A DNA stretch of 64,000 nucleotides. It comes from an uncultured Sphingomonas sp. (lineage in GTDB: Bacteria > Pseudomonadota > Alphaproteobacteria > Sphingomonadales > Sphingomonadaceae). Every line of letters starts with the position of its first letter. Position 1 is the first letter of the stretch. The position numbers and the translations under genes are program-made. Of this stretch, positions 1 through 8,843 are shown one piece after another. The notes beneath the pieces are model-generated. The model was not told where the DNA came from, did no database searches, and saw nothing but the letters and a program-made list of their open reading frames with translations. Location of the stretch: NCBI GenBank assembly GCA_913775975.1, contig CAJYLQ010000050.1:1-64000 (forward strand), given 5' to 3'.

Positions 1-129
1 CTGGAGGACGCGAGGGCCAAGATCGAGGCCTGGCGGCGGGACTACAACGAGAGCCGCCCTCACACATCGCTTGGCTGGCTGACGCCGGTAGAATATGCTG
101 CTGCCACGGCCAAGATCGCGGCCGAATAA
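1..129 (+). pseudogene. IS3-family transposase (OrfB), C-terminal 42 residues, cut by the window edge
   Basis: The first 42 codons read in one frame to a TAA stop and contain [21 protein letters not shown], with the junction split here as [10 protein letters not shown] and [11 protein letters not shown]. This is the hallmark C-terminal segment of the IS3-family DDE transposase (integrase core), just after the catalytic glutamate region. Upstream sequence lies outside the window, so intactness cannot be judged. A candidate right terminal repeat follows about 30 bp after the stop. The element marks the left flank of the accessory region. Confidence 0.85.
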
Positions 130-157
130 ACGCCGGAAACTCACCCTCGACCTGGAT

Positions 158-177
158 GAGAAACCGGGGGACCCTCA
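158..177 (+). repeat. Candidate right terminal inverted repeat of the IS3-family element
   Basis: The segment reads GAGAAACCGGGGGACCCTCA and lies 29 bp after the transposase stop. On the other strand it begins TGAGGGTCCCC, which fits the TGA-start, C-run terminal repeats of IS3-family elements. The matching left repeat is outside the window, so the boundary at about 177 is an inference. Between here and 414 I see no gene, RNA or clear repeat. Confidence 0.5.
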
Positions 178-414
178 AGAACCATCCGCACCGCACGCGC
201 GCGCACCTCAAGCGAAAACTTGCTAGTAGTCTCGCTCGTCATAGCCCCTTCCTATCAAGAGTTGGGGCCTCCGACAAACCTGGCGGGGTTCAATCCGTCC
301 AAGTTAAATAGAATAGTACGGTCGTGATTGCGCGTCGTCGCAACGCTTCTCAGACACACTTGACGTGCCGTGCAAGCACTCAGGCGGCGTCACATTAGCG
401 ACGGGCACGGATTA

Positions 415-1536
415 TCATGGTCGATTGGCGAAATACCGCTCCAGTCGATCCGCCTCCGCCGGAGTGATCGCGGTAATCGACCCGTGTTTTGGGGAAGTGA
501 AGTTCGTCGTCTTCATGGGGGAACCCGGGTCGTTGAACCGGCCGATGTTGCGGAAGGTGCGAAAATCGGTGGTTTCGGAAAAGACCATATTGTTGGGCTT
601 CGCGGCGTAGACGTCGTACATCAGGACATAGGTGCCGGTGCCGTGACGGCGCCACACCATCGGTGCCTCCGTCCCCAAGGTTTCCGGATCGATTTTGGTC
701 GGATCATAGACATAGCCACTCGTCAGCCGGCCCGACACGGCCTGCCGGATGTTGCCGGCGCCGTCATCGGTGCTGAACAACAGGTGATAGCGGTTGCCGA
801 CGCGCGTGATGTCGCCGTCCACCACGCTCTTGCCGGCGCGCGGTGACGCGAAGAGCGGCCGTGGCCGGATCGTCAGGGTGCGGAAGTGCGGATCGGCGTA
901 GGAATAGACGAGCGAATTGCGGCCGGTGCCCATCCGCGTCGAGAAATACACCATCATGCGGCGGCGCGCCGGGTCGTAGAAGGCCTCCGGCGCCCAGGCG
1001 ATGCCCATGTCGCGATATCCGCGGAACAGCCGCGTCAGATCGACGCGCGCGGCGGTCCAGTGGATCAGGTCGCGGCTCTTCATTAGGATGATCGCGCGGT
1101 TGTTGCCCCAGCCGTAACGGCTGGCGGGGCGTTCCCAATCGGTGGTCCGGAGACCTTCCTGCCGGGCGTAGATGTGCAGGTCCGTCATGGTAAGATAAAA
1201 GGCCCCGTCCGGCCCACGCATCAGATAGGGATCGCGGATGCCCTTCTGCCCGGCAATCACCGCCCCGGACAGGACCGGCGCCCCGTTGTTGACGTCGGTG
1301 AAACTATATCCGTCGCGCGACACGGCGAAATGCAGCGAATGCACATGTTCTTTGAAGTAGGAAAGGAGGTAAGCGCTTTGCGGCTCGCCCGACGATACTT
1401 GCCAGCGAGGGGGATGATCGACGTTGCGCACAATCTGAAGCTGCTGGCCCGTCCGGGGCGACGAGTTTTGCACCGTGCCACCGGCCGACAACAGAGTTGC
1501 GGCGCCAAGTAGCGTCACCTTCGGGAACCTTGGCAT
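415..1536 (-). CDS. GH43-family glycoside hydrolase-like protein
   Basis: A 373-residue protein of the five-bladed beta-propeller GH43 type (arabinofuranosidase/xylosidase class). Visible family marks are RDPYLMRGPDG near residue 100, where the Asp is the expected catalytic base region; WAPEAFYDP in the middle; and TEAPMVWRR later, where the Glu sits where GH43 enzymes keep the general acid. The N-terminus is weakly hydrophobic (VTLLGAATLLSAGG) and may be a short export signal. The ATG at 1536 was chosen because GGAGGG lies just upstream; an in-frame TTG at 1548 overlaps that ribosome site. The gene stands alone between IS remnants, with no sugar transporter or other glycosidase nearby, so its substrate is unknown. 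Confidence 0.8.
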   Translation of the reverse strand: MPRFPKVTLLGAATLLSAGGTVQNSSPRTGQQLQIVRNVDHPPRWQVSSGEPQSAYLLSYFKEHVHSLHFAVSRDGYSFTDVNNGAPVLSGAVIAGQKGIRDPYLMRGPDGAFYLTMTDLHIYARQEGLRTTDWERPASRYGWGNNRAIILMKSRDLIHWTAARVDLTRLFRGYRDMGIAWAPEAFYDPARRRMMVYFSTRMGTGRNSLVYSYADPHFRTLTIRPRPLFASPRAGKSVVDGDITRVGNRYHLLFSTDDGAGNIRQAVSGRLTSGYVYDPTKIDPETLGTEAPMVWRRHGTGTYVLMYDVYAAKPNNMVFSETTDFRTFRNIGRFNDPGSPMKTTNFTSPKHGSITAITPAEADRLERYFANRP

Positions 1537-1784
1537 TATGCCCTCCAAGCGGAAGATGGGCTTCTATACCGACAAACGCGGACGCGACAGGCCTACGGGG
1601 CCCTGCAGGACCGCCCGGCTGCGTGCATCTCCTTCGCCAAGGTCAGGGCCCAGCCGATGCGGCTTCATCGCCGATAGCGCCGGTTGTCGTCTCTGACCGG
1701 CTCGTTGCGTGATCGCCGGGCCGGGATGCACACTGTCAAATCAGCCTGGCAGCGCAACCTTGGGGCTGATACGCACGCAGGCTG

Positions 1785-1910
1785 TGGTGGGACAGGTTCG
1801 GGCCGCTGTTTGCCGGCGACATTCGCCGGCAGCGGGTCCGCCACATGCGGGGCTTCCGCCACTGGCGATGGCACCTCGACGAGATGTACGTGAAGCTGAA
1901 CGGCGAGCCG
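1785..1910 (+). pseudogene. IS6-family transposase remnant
   Basis: In one frame the DNA reads WWDRFGPLFAGDIRRQRV and then HWRWHLDEMYVKLNGE. This is the region of IS6-family transposases that carries the first catalytic Asp (WHLDE) and the following YVKLNGE strand. Similarity stops after NGE, where the family would continue with YLWRAVD; here it runs into unrelated sequence. An in-frame stop lies just upstream at 1767. Only about 40 codons survive, so this is a dead fragment. The rest of 1537-2049 contains nothing else I can recognise. Confidence 0.75.
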
Positions 1911-2049
1911 AGGCCGCCGTGCACCAGAGCTGAACACGCGATGATCGTGACCCGGCGGCAGGCAAGGTCAGCTACGCAGCACCGCGATTTTTTTGCGGGT
2001 TTTAATTCCTACTCGATTGATGGATGATCTCAATCGAAGGAGGTCAGCC

Positions 2050-3051
2050 ATGGCACCCACGCTGCATGATACGGCTCCCGGCCCGTCCCCCGATCGGACG
2101 ATGGGCGATGTCACCCACACCGACGCGGGATATGCCGCGATCTCATCCGCCGCGTCTTCCGTGCGGAATGACGGGCGTACCGCCCCCGCGATCGAATGGC
2201 CGACCATGGCGGTCGCCGTGCTGATATACGGCGGCTGGCTGGCGTTGACATGGTTTCACGCGGCTTTGCCGACGGCGGGGATCGTGGTCGCGGGCGGCTG
2301 GCTTGTCGCCTGGCACGGGTCGCTCCAGCATGAGACGATCCACGGGCATCCGACCCGCTGGCGCGCGGTGAACGCAGGGATCGGCGCGGTGCCGCTGGCG
2401 CTCTGGCTGCCCTATGGCCTGTACCGCGACAGCCACGTCGCGCATCACCGCAGCCCGCATATCACCGATCCGCTCGACGATCCGGAGTCGCGCTATGTCG
2501 CCAGCGGCGGCGGGCTGCGCCATACCGCTGCGCGGGCGCAGGCGACGCTGCTCGGCCGGTTGCTGATCGGGCCGGCGATCGCCGTCGTCGCGCTGGTTGC
2601 GGACGAGGGACGGCGACTGCTCCGCGAGCCGGCGCGGGTCGCCCGCGACTGGCTGCCGCACCTCGCACTGGCGGTGCCGATCGTCGCCTGGGTCGAATGG
2701 ACGGGCTTCGGCACGCTGCGCTACATGCTGCTGGTGGTGTATCCCGGCCTCTCGCTGACGTTGCTGCGCTCCTTCGCCGAGCATCGCGCCGACCTGCCCG
2801 GTCCCAGTCGCGCCGCGACGGTCGAACGCGCCGGGCCGCTCGGCCTGCTGTATCTCAACAACCACCTGCACACCGCGCATCACGATCGCCCGGACCTCGC
2901 CTGGTATCGCCTGCCGGACCACCAGCGGCGGCACCACGCGCGCCTGTCCGCGCAGGCCGGGCGGGCCCATCGCAGCTATGCCGAGATCGTCCGCCGCTTC
3001 GCATGGGCGCCGCACGACGCGCTGGTCCATCCCGCCAGACGCGAGCGATGA
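2050..3051 (+). CDS. Membrane fatty acid desaturase family protein
   Basis: A 333-residue integral membrane di-iron enzyme. The three histidine boxes are present in order: HETIH (near residue 97), HVAHH (about 132) and HLHTAHH (about 275), which together bind the two irons in membrane desaturases and carotenoid hydroxylases. Hydrophobic stretches surround them, with box one after the first membrane pair. The ATG at 2050 is preceded by AAGGAGGTCAGCC, a near-perfect ribosome site, and is preferred over the upstream in-frame TTG at 1993. The stop overlaps the start of the PhnD-like gene, so the two are translationally coupled. The substrate (acyl lipid or carotenoid) cannot be told from the sequence. 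Confidence 0.85.
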   Translation: MAPTLHDTAPGPSPDRTMGDVTHTDAGYAAISSAASSVRNDGRTAPAIEWPTMAVAVLIYGGWLALTWFHAALPTAGIVVAGGWLVAWHGSLQHETIHGHPTRWRAVNAGIGAVPLALWLPYGLYRDSHVAHHRSPHITDPLDDPESRYVASGGGLRHTAARAQATLLGRLLIGPAIAVVALVADEGRRLLREPARVARDWLPHLALAVPIVAWVEWTGFGTLRYMLLVVYPGLSLTLLRSFAEHRADLPGPSRAATVERAGPLGLLYLNNHLHTAHHDRPDLAWYRLPDHQRRHHARLSAQAGRAHRSYAEIVRRFAWAPHDALVHPARRER

Positions 3052-3833
3052 TGAGCGGGCCCGTCGCTTCGCTGGGTATGTACGACCATCCCGGCCAGCA
3101 GGCCGCCAATGACGCGCTCTGGTCAGCGATCGCGCGCCATCTGCGCGGGCAAGGCATCGCCGCACCGGCAACGCTGGAACGCGACCGGCCGGTCGAGGCG
3201 ATCTGGCGCGATCCCGCGCTGCTGTTCGCGCAATGCTGCGGCTACCCGCTCGTCGCCGATCCGGAGCTTTCGCTATGCGTCATCGCGATGCCGCATTATG
3301 TGCTGCCCGATGGCCCGGCGGGGCACCATTACAGCCGTATCCTGGTCCGTGCCGACGATCCGGCGACCACCCTGGCCGCGTTCGCGGGGCGGCGCGTGGC
3401 GATCAACGCGCCGCTTTCCAACACCGGCTCCAACCTGTTGCGGGCCGCGGTGGCGCAGGTGGCACCGCCCGACGGCTTCTTCGGCGAGGCGATCGTCACG
3501 GGATCGCATCGCGCCAGCATCGAGGCGGTCGCCAGCGGCCGCGCGGATATCGCATCGATCGATGCCGTCACCGCCGAAGTCATCGCGCGGGACGATCCGG
3601 CCGCGCTGCACGGGCTGCGCGAACTGGCGCGGACGCCGCGCGCGCCGAACCTGCCCTTCGTCACCGCCCTCGAGACCCGGCCCGCCATCGTCGCCGCGCT
3701 GCGGGAGGCGCTGCGCGCGGCGGTGACCGACCCCGGCCTCGCACCCGCACGCGCCGCTCTGTTGCTGACCGACATCGTACCGGCCTCCATCCATCGCTAT
3801 CGCCTGCTTGCGGACCTGGGGCGTTCGGGTTGA
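3048..3833 (+). CDS. PhnD-like phosphate/phosphonate-binding superfamily protein without signal peptide
   Basis: A 261-residue protein with the periplasmic-binding-protein-like fold of the PhnD family. Typical segments are LGMYDHPG at the N-terminus, QCCGYPL, GRRVAINAPLSNTGSNLL and ASIEAVASGRADIASIDAVT. The start is one of two adjacent ATGs (3048 or 3051) that overlap the desaturase TGA. No signal peptide or lipobox is visible and no ABC permease or ATPase gene is adjacent, so it is unlikely to be a classical transporter component. Coupling to a desaturase gene suggests a shared role, but I cannot name it. Confidence 0.75.
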   Translation: MMSGPVASLGMYDHPGQQAANDALWSAIARHLRGQGIAAPATLERDRPVEAIWRDPALLFAQCCGYPLVADPELSLCVIAMPHYVLPDGPAGHHYSRILVRADDPATTLAAFAGRRVAINAPLSNTGSNLLRAAVAQVAPPDGFFGEAIVTGSHRASIEAVASGRADIASIDAVTAEVIARDDPAALHGLRELARTPRAPNLPFVTALETRPAIVAALREALRAAVTDPGLAPARAALLLTDIVPASIHRYRLLADLGRSG

Positions 3834-3945
3834 TGCGGTTAGTCCAGTTGCCCGCGCAGCGCCTGATCGAAAGCATTGGTTGGGAGAGCGCAGGACTGCC
3901 ATCCGTCACGAGGCGATCCCGCCGGGGCAGGGCAACCGGCGTCGG

Positions 3946-4728
3946 CTATTCGCCCGTCCAGTCCGGCACGCGCTTCGTCTTCGCGAGGAAATCGGCGACG
4001 CCTCGGCGGAAATCGTCGCTGCCATAGACCTGGGAGATAAGCGGCTCGATGTCCGGCAGCGCGCCGAACGTCATGCGGCGGATCGTCTCCTTGGTGACGC
4101 GCGTGGTGAGCGGGGCATTTTCGCTGGCGCGTGCACACAGCGCCGCCAGTTCGCCGTCGATCGCGTCGCGATCGAGGACACGGAGCAGGAAGCCGCTGGC
4201 GAACAGCTGCTCGGCGGTCAGGAATTCGCCCAGCAGAACCATGCGCTTGGCGAACTGCACGCCGACCGCCGCGCCGATCCGCGCGACGCTGGCGGCGGAA
4301 AGGCAGTTGCCGATCGTCCGCCCGATCGGGGAGCCGAAGCGCGCATCAGGCGTCGCGATGCGAAAGTCGCAGGCGGACGAGATGTTGAGCCCGCCGCCCA
4401 CCGCCCAGCCCTCGACGACCGCGATGGTCGTGCAGGGGATGGCGTCGACCGCGCTCATGCATTCGTCGATCTCGCGCTCATAGGCGACGCCCTGATCGCC
4501 CTGCGCGAAGTCGGCGAATTTCGTGATGTCCGTGCCGGAGATGAAGGCCTTGCCGCCCACGCCCCGGAACGTGGCCACCCGGATGGCCGGGTCGTCGGCG
4601 ATCGCGCGGGCGGCATCGCGCAGGTCGCGCCACATCTGCCCGGTCAGCGCATTATGCGCGGACGGATTGTCGAAGCGGATATGCGCCGCCGCGCCATCCC
4701 GCTCGAAGACGATGCGCCCGGCGCTCAT
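3946..4728 (-). CDS. Enoyl-CoA hydratase/isomerase (crotonase) family protein
   Basis: A 260-residue crotonase-fold protein that acts on acyl-CoA esters in the cytoplasm. The oxyanion-hole segments are recognisable: NALTGQMWRDL and FISGTDITKF near residues 24-70, and AVVEGWAVGGGLNISSACD near residues 103-121, the CoA-binding signature. Conserved family features then continue with FGSPIGRTIGNCLS. Its ATG overlaps the stop of the CaiB-type gene by 4 bp, so the two form one operon read leftward from the operator at 5950. Together they suggest activation of a carboxylic acid to a CoA ester and hydration or isomerisation of it. The exact substrate is unknown. Confidence 0.88.
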   Translation of the reverse strand: MSAGRIVFERDGAAAHIRFDNPSAHNALTGQMWRDLRDAARAIADDPAIRVATFRGVGGKAFISGTDITKFADFAQGDQGVAYEREIDECMSAVDAIPCTTIAVVEGWAVGGGLNISSACDFRIATPDARFGSPIGRTIGNCLSAASVARIGAAVGVQFAKRMVLLGEFLTAEQLFASGFLLRVLDRDAIDGELAALCARASENAPLTTRVTKETIRRMTFGALPDIEPLISQVYGSDDFRRGVADFLAKTKRVPDWTGE

Positions 4729-5912
4729 CGCACGGCCTCGGCCGGGGCGGCGAGCAGCCCCCTCTCCTCCAGTTCGCGCCGGATCTCATCGGCATGTTCG
4801 TTGATGAGCGGCGGGGGCAGGCGAACCTCCTGCGGCGTGCCGCGCATCTTCACGGGGAATCCGAGTGCCTTGAACTCGCCCTCGACCGGATGGGGGATCA
4901 TCTGGACCATGTCGCGCGCGACGGCCTGTTCGCTCTCGACCGCTTCGCCATAGTCGAGGATCGGTGCGGCGGGTACGCCGGCGGCAAGCAGCGCCTCGAT
5001 CCATTCCTCCTTCGTGCGCGTCAGGAAAGTGGGGGCAAGATCGTCGATCAGCGCCTGTCGGTTGACGACGCGGCTGGCGTTGTTCGCGTATCGCGGATCA
5101 TCCTGCAATTCGCGGCGACCGAGCACGTCGATGAACGTCAGCCACAGGCCCTGGTTCGCCGCACCGATGACGAACCAGCCGTCGGACGCCTTCACCGCCT
5201 GATAGGGCGCCGACATGCGGTTCGCGGAGCCGATCGGCGTGGGCGCCTTACCGGTGCCCCATAGCTCGGTCGTCTCCCAGATCGACAGGCCCATGGCCGC
5301 CTCCAGCAGCGACGCGTCGATATACTGGCCCTGCCCCGACGCCTGCCGCCCGATCACCGCGCTGAGGATGCCGTAGGTCGCGAACAGCCCCGCCCCCAGA
5401 TCCGCGACCGCGATCGAATTCTTGGCGGGCTCCATGCCCGGGAAGCCGTTCGAGCTCAGGACGCCCGACATGGCCTGCGCGATCAGGTCGAAACCGGGGC
5501 GCTGCGCCCACGGGCCCGTCTGGCCGAAGCCGGAGATGCTGGCATAGATCAGCCGCGGGTTGATCGCGGACAGCGTGTCGTAATCGATGCCCAGCCGCTT
5601 CGACACGCCGGGGCGCGCATTCTCGACGACGATGTCGGCCGTCTTCACCAGCGCATAGAGCACGTCACGATCGGCCTCGTCCTTCAGATCCAGCGTGATG
5701 CTGCGCTTGTTGCGATTGAGCGCCAGGAAGCCGGGGCTGTCCTCCCCCTTCAGGCGGAAACCCATCGAATGGCGCGTCGAATCCCCCACGCGCGGGGGTT
5801 CGATCTTGATGACGTCGGCGCCCATGTCGCCCAGCAACATGCAACAGAACGGCCCTGCCATGACCTGGGAAATGTCCAGCACGCGCAGGCCGGCAAGGGG
5901 CAGGTTGGGCAT
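4725..5912 (-). CDS. CaiB/BaiF family (class III) CoA-transferase
   Basis: A 395-residue class III CoA-transferase of normal family length. The N-terminus LRVLDISQVMAGPFCCMLLG and the segment GADVIKIEPP are diagnostic, and NRNKRSITLDL precedes the region where the catalytic Asp sits (here within ADIVVENARPG and the following GIDYDTL). These enzymes move CoA between carboxylates in the cytoplasm. The ATG at 5912 has GGAG upstream at good spacing. It is the first gene of a two-gene leftward operon with the crotonase. Its promoter region is shared with the divergent PQQ dehydrogenase and contains a perfect copy of the cluster operator. Confidence 0.9.
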   Translation of the reverse strand: MPNLPLAGLRVLDISQVMAGPFCCMLLGDMGADVIKIEPPRVGDSTRHSMGFRLKGEDSPGFLALNRNKRSITLDLKDEADRDVLYALVKTADIVVENARPGVSKRLGIDYDTLSAINPRLIYASISGFGQTGPWAQRPGFDLIAQAMSGVLSSNGFPGMEPAKNSIAVADLGAGLFATYGILSAVIGRQASGQGQYIDASLLEAAMGLSIWETTELWGTGKAPTPIGSANRMSAPYQAVKASDGWFVIGAANQGLWLTFIDVLGRRELQDDPRYANNASRVVNRQALIDDLAPTFLTRTKEEWIEALLAAGVPAAPILDYGEAVESEQAVARDMVQMIPHPVEGEFKALGFPVKMRGTPQEVRLPPPLINEHADEIRRELEERGLLAAPAEAVR

Positions 5913-5949
5913 TCATCGATCTCCAGACATTCGGGCAACACGACAATCA

Positions 5950-5970
5950 GGATCATATTGTATATGATCC
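5950..5970. promoter_or_regulatory. Cluster operator, copy 1 (CaiB / PQQ dehydrogenase divergent region)
   Basis: A perfect inverted repeat GGATCATAT-TGT-ATATGATCC: two 9-bp arms around 3 bp. It lies 38 bp upstream of the CaiB start and about 85 bp upstream of the PQQ dehydrogenase start. The core ATCATAT-N3-ATATGAT recurs in the other promoter regions of this cluster and is absent elsewhere in the window as far as I can see. It is the best-conserved copy. The likely ligand is the GntR/FCD regulator encoded at 19596-20327 (inference). Confidence 0.8.
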
Positions 5971-6055
5971 ATCAGATTGCTAGCACTATCCAACCAAACG
6001 GAAAATTCGACGTGCTGACAAGGCGCGCATCGGTTGCAATCACAGGAGAGACGGC

Positions 6056-7957
6056 TTGGACAGGTCCGACGCGCGACGGCTGACCCGGTGGATGGCAGGC
6101 GGATTGATGAGCCTGACGGCCGTTGCCGCCGCCGCCCAATCGCCCGGTGACTGGGCAAGTTACGGCAAGGACGAGGGCCATGCCCGCCACTCGCCGCTGG
6201 CCGACATCACGCCCGCCAATGTCGGCGGGCTGAAGCAGATCTGGTCCTATCACATGCGCCCGCCCGCCGTGGTCGGCGAGGCGACGGTCGTCCACGAAGA
6301 GATTCCGGCACGCTTCCGCACCGGCTTTTCGAGTTCTGAGGCAACGCCGCTGGTGGTGGACGGCGTGATGTACGTCGCCACCCCCTACCGCCGGGTGGTG
6401 GCGCTCGATGCCGCGACGGGCAAGGAACTGTGGGTCTTCGCGATGCCCGGCAACGACCAACCCTCCACGCGGGGCGTCGCCTATTGGCGCGGATCGGGCA
6501 AGGTCGGCCCCCGGATCGTCTTCGGCGGCCGCTCGGGCAAGCTCTATGCGATCGATGCGCGGACGGGTCGGCCGTCGGCCGGCTTCGGCACCGACGGCAT
6601 GGTCGAGATGCGCACGCCGGAGGTGATGAACGGGTCGAAGACGCCTTATGGCCTCAGCAGCCCACCCGCGATCTACCGCAACCTCATCATCACGGGGTCG
6701 CGCGTGCAGGAAATGCCGACGCAGGGCGCGTCGGGCGACGTGCGCGCATGGGATGCGACGACGGGCAAGCTGGTGTGGACGTTCCACACCATCCCGCAGC
6801 CGGGCGAAAAGAATTTCGGCACCTGGGCCGGCGACAGCTGGAAGGGACGGTCGGGCACGAACGTCTGGACCTTCGTGGTCGTCGATGAAAAGCGCGGCAT
6901 CGCCTACCTGCCGGTCGCCGCGCCGACGTTCGACCGCTGGGGCGCGGACCGGGCGGGCACGAACCTGTACGGCAACTCGATCGTCGCGGTCGATGCGAAG
7001 ACCGGCAAGTATCTCTGGCACTTCCAGACGATCCATCACGACATCTGGGACGTCGACCTGCCCGTCGCGACGCTGATCGACGTCAAGCGCGGCGGGCGGA
7101 CGATCCCGGCGATCGCGGTCATGAACAAGATGGCGATCATGTTCATGCTCGACCGCGTCACCGGCAAGCCGATCTACGAGGTGAAGGAGGTGCCGGTGCC
7201 GACCGACACCGACGTGCCGGGGGAACAGCCCTGGCCGACCCAGCCCATGCCCGCCAAGCCGGCTCCGCTCGGCCGCCTGAGCTATGCGGCGGACGACCTG
7301 ATCGACGGCCCGCCGGCGCATCGCGCGGTGTGCGAAAAGCTGGTGAGGGACTGGAATGTCGTGCCCAGCCGCATGTTCCAGCCGCTGCGGGCGGACTCGG
7401 CCATCGCCTCCTTCCCCAGCAGCTGGGGCGGCGCGGACTGGGGCGGCGGCGCCTTCGACCCGAAGCTGGGGCTCTACGTCATCAACATCAACAATGTCGC
7501 GAGCCCGCAACAGCTCGAACCGCTGCCGAACGGCAATTGGGGCATGAAGGGCGGCTATCGCTATTTCCTCGACCCGGAAACGGGCGCGCCCTGCCAGAAG
7601 GGGCCGTGGGGCGAACTGGTGGCGATCGACGTCAACACCGGCGACGTCGCGTGGCGCAAGGTGCTGGGCGACAATGCGGAGCCCGCCTTCGCCAACAACG
7701 GCGTCGTCAGCGCGGGTGGGCCGATCACCACGGCCAGCGGTGTCACCTTCATCGGCGCCACGCGCGATGCGACGATCCGCGCCTTCGACACGAAGTCGGG
7801 CGCGCTGCTGTGGAAGGCGAAGCTGCCGGCGTCGAACTACGGCATGCCGATGACCTATCGGGCGAAGGACGGGCGGCAGATCGTCACGGCGGTCGCGACC
7901 GGCGGATTCGGACAACCGGCGACGGGCGACGAGGTCGTCGCCTTCGCGCTGCAATGA
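6056..7957 (+). CDS. Exported PQQ-dependent dehydrogenase (quinoprotein, glucose-dehydrogenase-like group)
   Basis: A 633-residue eight-bladed quinoprotein. Family segments include DWASYGKDEGHARHSPL at the mature start, repeated blade motifs such as VVALDAATGKELW, AIDARTGR and AWDATTGKLVWTFHTIP, and a late GAPCQKGPWGELVAIDVNTG blade. The adjacent-cysteine disulphide of methanol dehydrogenases is not seen, so it belongs with the glucose- or polyol-type enzymes. The TTG at 6056 has AGGAG at good spacing and gives a full signal peptide ending in AAAAQ; an ATG at 6092 would shorten the positive N-region. It is the first gene of an operon with the cytochrome c and the carbonic-anhydrase-like gene, and probably passes electrons to that cytochrome in the periplasm. 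Confidence 0.85.
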   Translation: MDRSDARRLTRWMAGGLMSLTAVAAAAQSPGDWASYGKDEGHARHSPLADITPANVGGLKQIWSYHMRPPAVVGEATVVHEEIPARFRTGFSSSEATPLVVDGVMYVATPYRRVVALDAATGKELWVFAMPGNDQPSTRGVAYWRGSGKVGPRIVFGGRSGKLYAIDARTGRPSAGFGTDGMVEMRTPEVMNGSKTPYGLSSPPAIYRNLIITGSRVQEMPTQGASGDVRAWDATTGKLVWTFHTIPQPGEKNFGTWAGDSWKGRSGTNVWTFVVVDEKRGIAYLPVAAPTFDRWGADRAGTNLYGNSIVAVDAKTGKYLWHFQTIHHDIWDVDLPVATLIDVKRGGRTIPAIAVMNKMAIMFMLDRVTGKPIYEVKEVPVPTDTDVPGEQPWPTQPMPAKPAPLGRLSYAADDLIDGPPAHRAVCEKLVRDWNVVPSRMFQPLRADSAIASFPSSWGGADWGGGAFDPKLGLYVININNVASPQQLEPLPNGNWGMKGGYRYFLDPETGAPCQKGPWGELVAIDVNTGDVAWRKVLGDNAEPAFANNGVVSAGGPITTASGVTFIGATRDATIRAFDTKSGALLWKAKLPASNYGMPMTYRAKDGRQIVTAVATGGFGQPATGDEVVAFALQ

Positions 7958-7968
7958 GGGGCTTCCCG

Positions 7969-8313
7969 ATGAAAAGACAGTATGCCTTCCCGCTGGTGCT
8001 GGCGGCGGCGATGGTGATGGCCGCCGGTGCCGCCCGTTCCAGCGAGGCGCAGTCCGGCACGGCGGAGCCACCGCCCGGTCCCGGCCTGACGATCGTCAAC
8101 GAGAAATGCGGCTCCTGCCACACGACCTCTCAGGTCTTCGCCACGCGCAGGCCGGCTGCCGAATGGCCGGCGGTGGTACAGCAGATGATCGATCGCGGCG
8201 CCGAGCTGACGCCCGAGGAGCAGGCGACCGTATCGACCTATCTCGCTGCGAATTACGCGAGTGACGGCGGGACGACGAAGGCCCCCGCCCCCGCCGCGCC
8301 TGCGGCGCGCTGA
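7969..8313 (+). CDS. Small exported c-type cytochrome, partner of the PQQ dehydrogenase
   Basis: A 114-residue monohaem cytochrome. It has a signal peptide (residues 1-28), a CGSCH haem site at 47-51, and a distal segment with VVQQMIDRGAELTPEEQ and then YLAANY, where the Met is the likely sixth haem ligand. This layout is typical of cytochromes encoded beside quinoproteins. The ATG at 7969 has GAGGGG upstream; another in-frame ATG at 7954 overlaps the dehydrogenase stop. The tail after residue 100 is Ala/Pro-rich and probably disordered. Its stop overlaps the start of the next gene (TGATG). Confidence 0.85.
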   Translation: MKRQYAFPLVLAAAMVMAAGAARSSEAQSGTAEPPPGPGLTIVNEKCGSCHTTSQVFATRRPAAEWPAVVQQMIDRGAELTPEEQATVSTYLAANYASDGGTTKAPAPAAPAAR

Positions 8314-8840
8314 TGCCGCTCTACGCCATCGACGGCGCGCAGCCGCGGGTGCCCGCGAGCAGCTGGGTCGCGCCGTCCGCCGACGTGATCGGCGACGTGC
8401 GGCTGGGCGAGGATGTGGGGATATGGTTCGGCGCGGTCATCCGCGCCGACAACACACCCATCGTGCTCGGCGACCGGACGAATATCCAGGAAGGCGCGAT
8501 GCTCCATTCCGATCCCGGCGTGCCGCTGACGATCGGGGACGATTGCACGGTTGGGCACCATGCGATCCTGCACGGCTGCACGATCGGCAACCGGGTGCTG
8601 GTCGGCATGGGCGCGACGGTACTGAACCATGCGGTGATCGCCGACGACTGCCTGATCGGCGCGGGCGCCCTCGTGACCGAGGGCAAGACGTTCCCGCCCG
8701 GCAGCCTGATCGTCGGCGTGCCGGCCCGCGCCGTGAAGGCGCTGGGGCCGGAGGCGCTGGCGGCGCTTAAGCTGTCGGCGGCGGGCTATGCCGACCGCCA
8801 GGCCCATTTCGCCGCCAATTTGCGCCGGATCGACGAATAG
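8313..8840 (+). CDS. Gamma-carbonic-anhydrase-like left-handed beta-helix protein
   Basis: A 175-residue hexapeptide-repeat protein of the gamma carbonic anhydrase/YrdA/PaaY type. Left-handed helix turns run from about residue 18 (SADVIGDVRLGEDVGIWFG) to about 140. Metal-binding histidines are visible in AMLHSDPG and in VGHHAILHG. The protein is cytoplasmic, with no signal peptide. Its ATG overlaps the cytochrome stop, so it is the last gene of the PQQ dehydrogenase operon. Members near acyl-CoA catabolic genes can act as thioesterases (PaaY), which would fit the CaiB/crotonase pair; that role is an inference. Confidence 0.88.
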   Translation: MPLYAIDGAQPRVPASSWVAPSADVIGDVRLGEDVGIWFGAVIRADNTPIVLGDRTNIQEGAMLHSDPGVPLTIGDDCTVGHHAILHGCTIGNRVLVGMGATVLNHAVIADDCLIGAGALVTEGKTFPPGSLIVGVPARAVKALGPEALAALKLSAAGYADRQAHFAANLRRIDE

Positions 8841-8843
8841 TCC

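Noticed and set aside
5972..8071. A 699-codon minus-strand frame under the PQQ dehydrogenase
   Set aside because: Antisense shadow of a gene with strong family motifs; the translated product is Arg/His/Asp-rich and lacks any recognisable fold.
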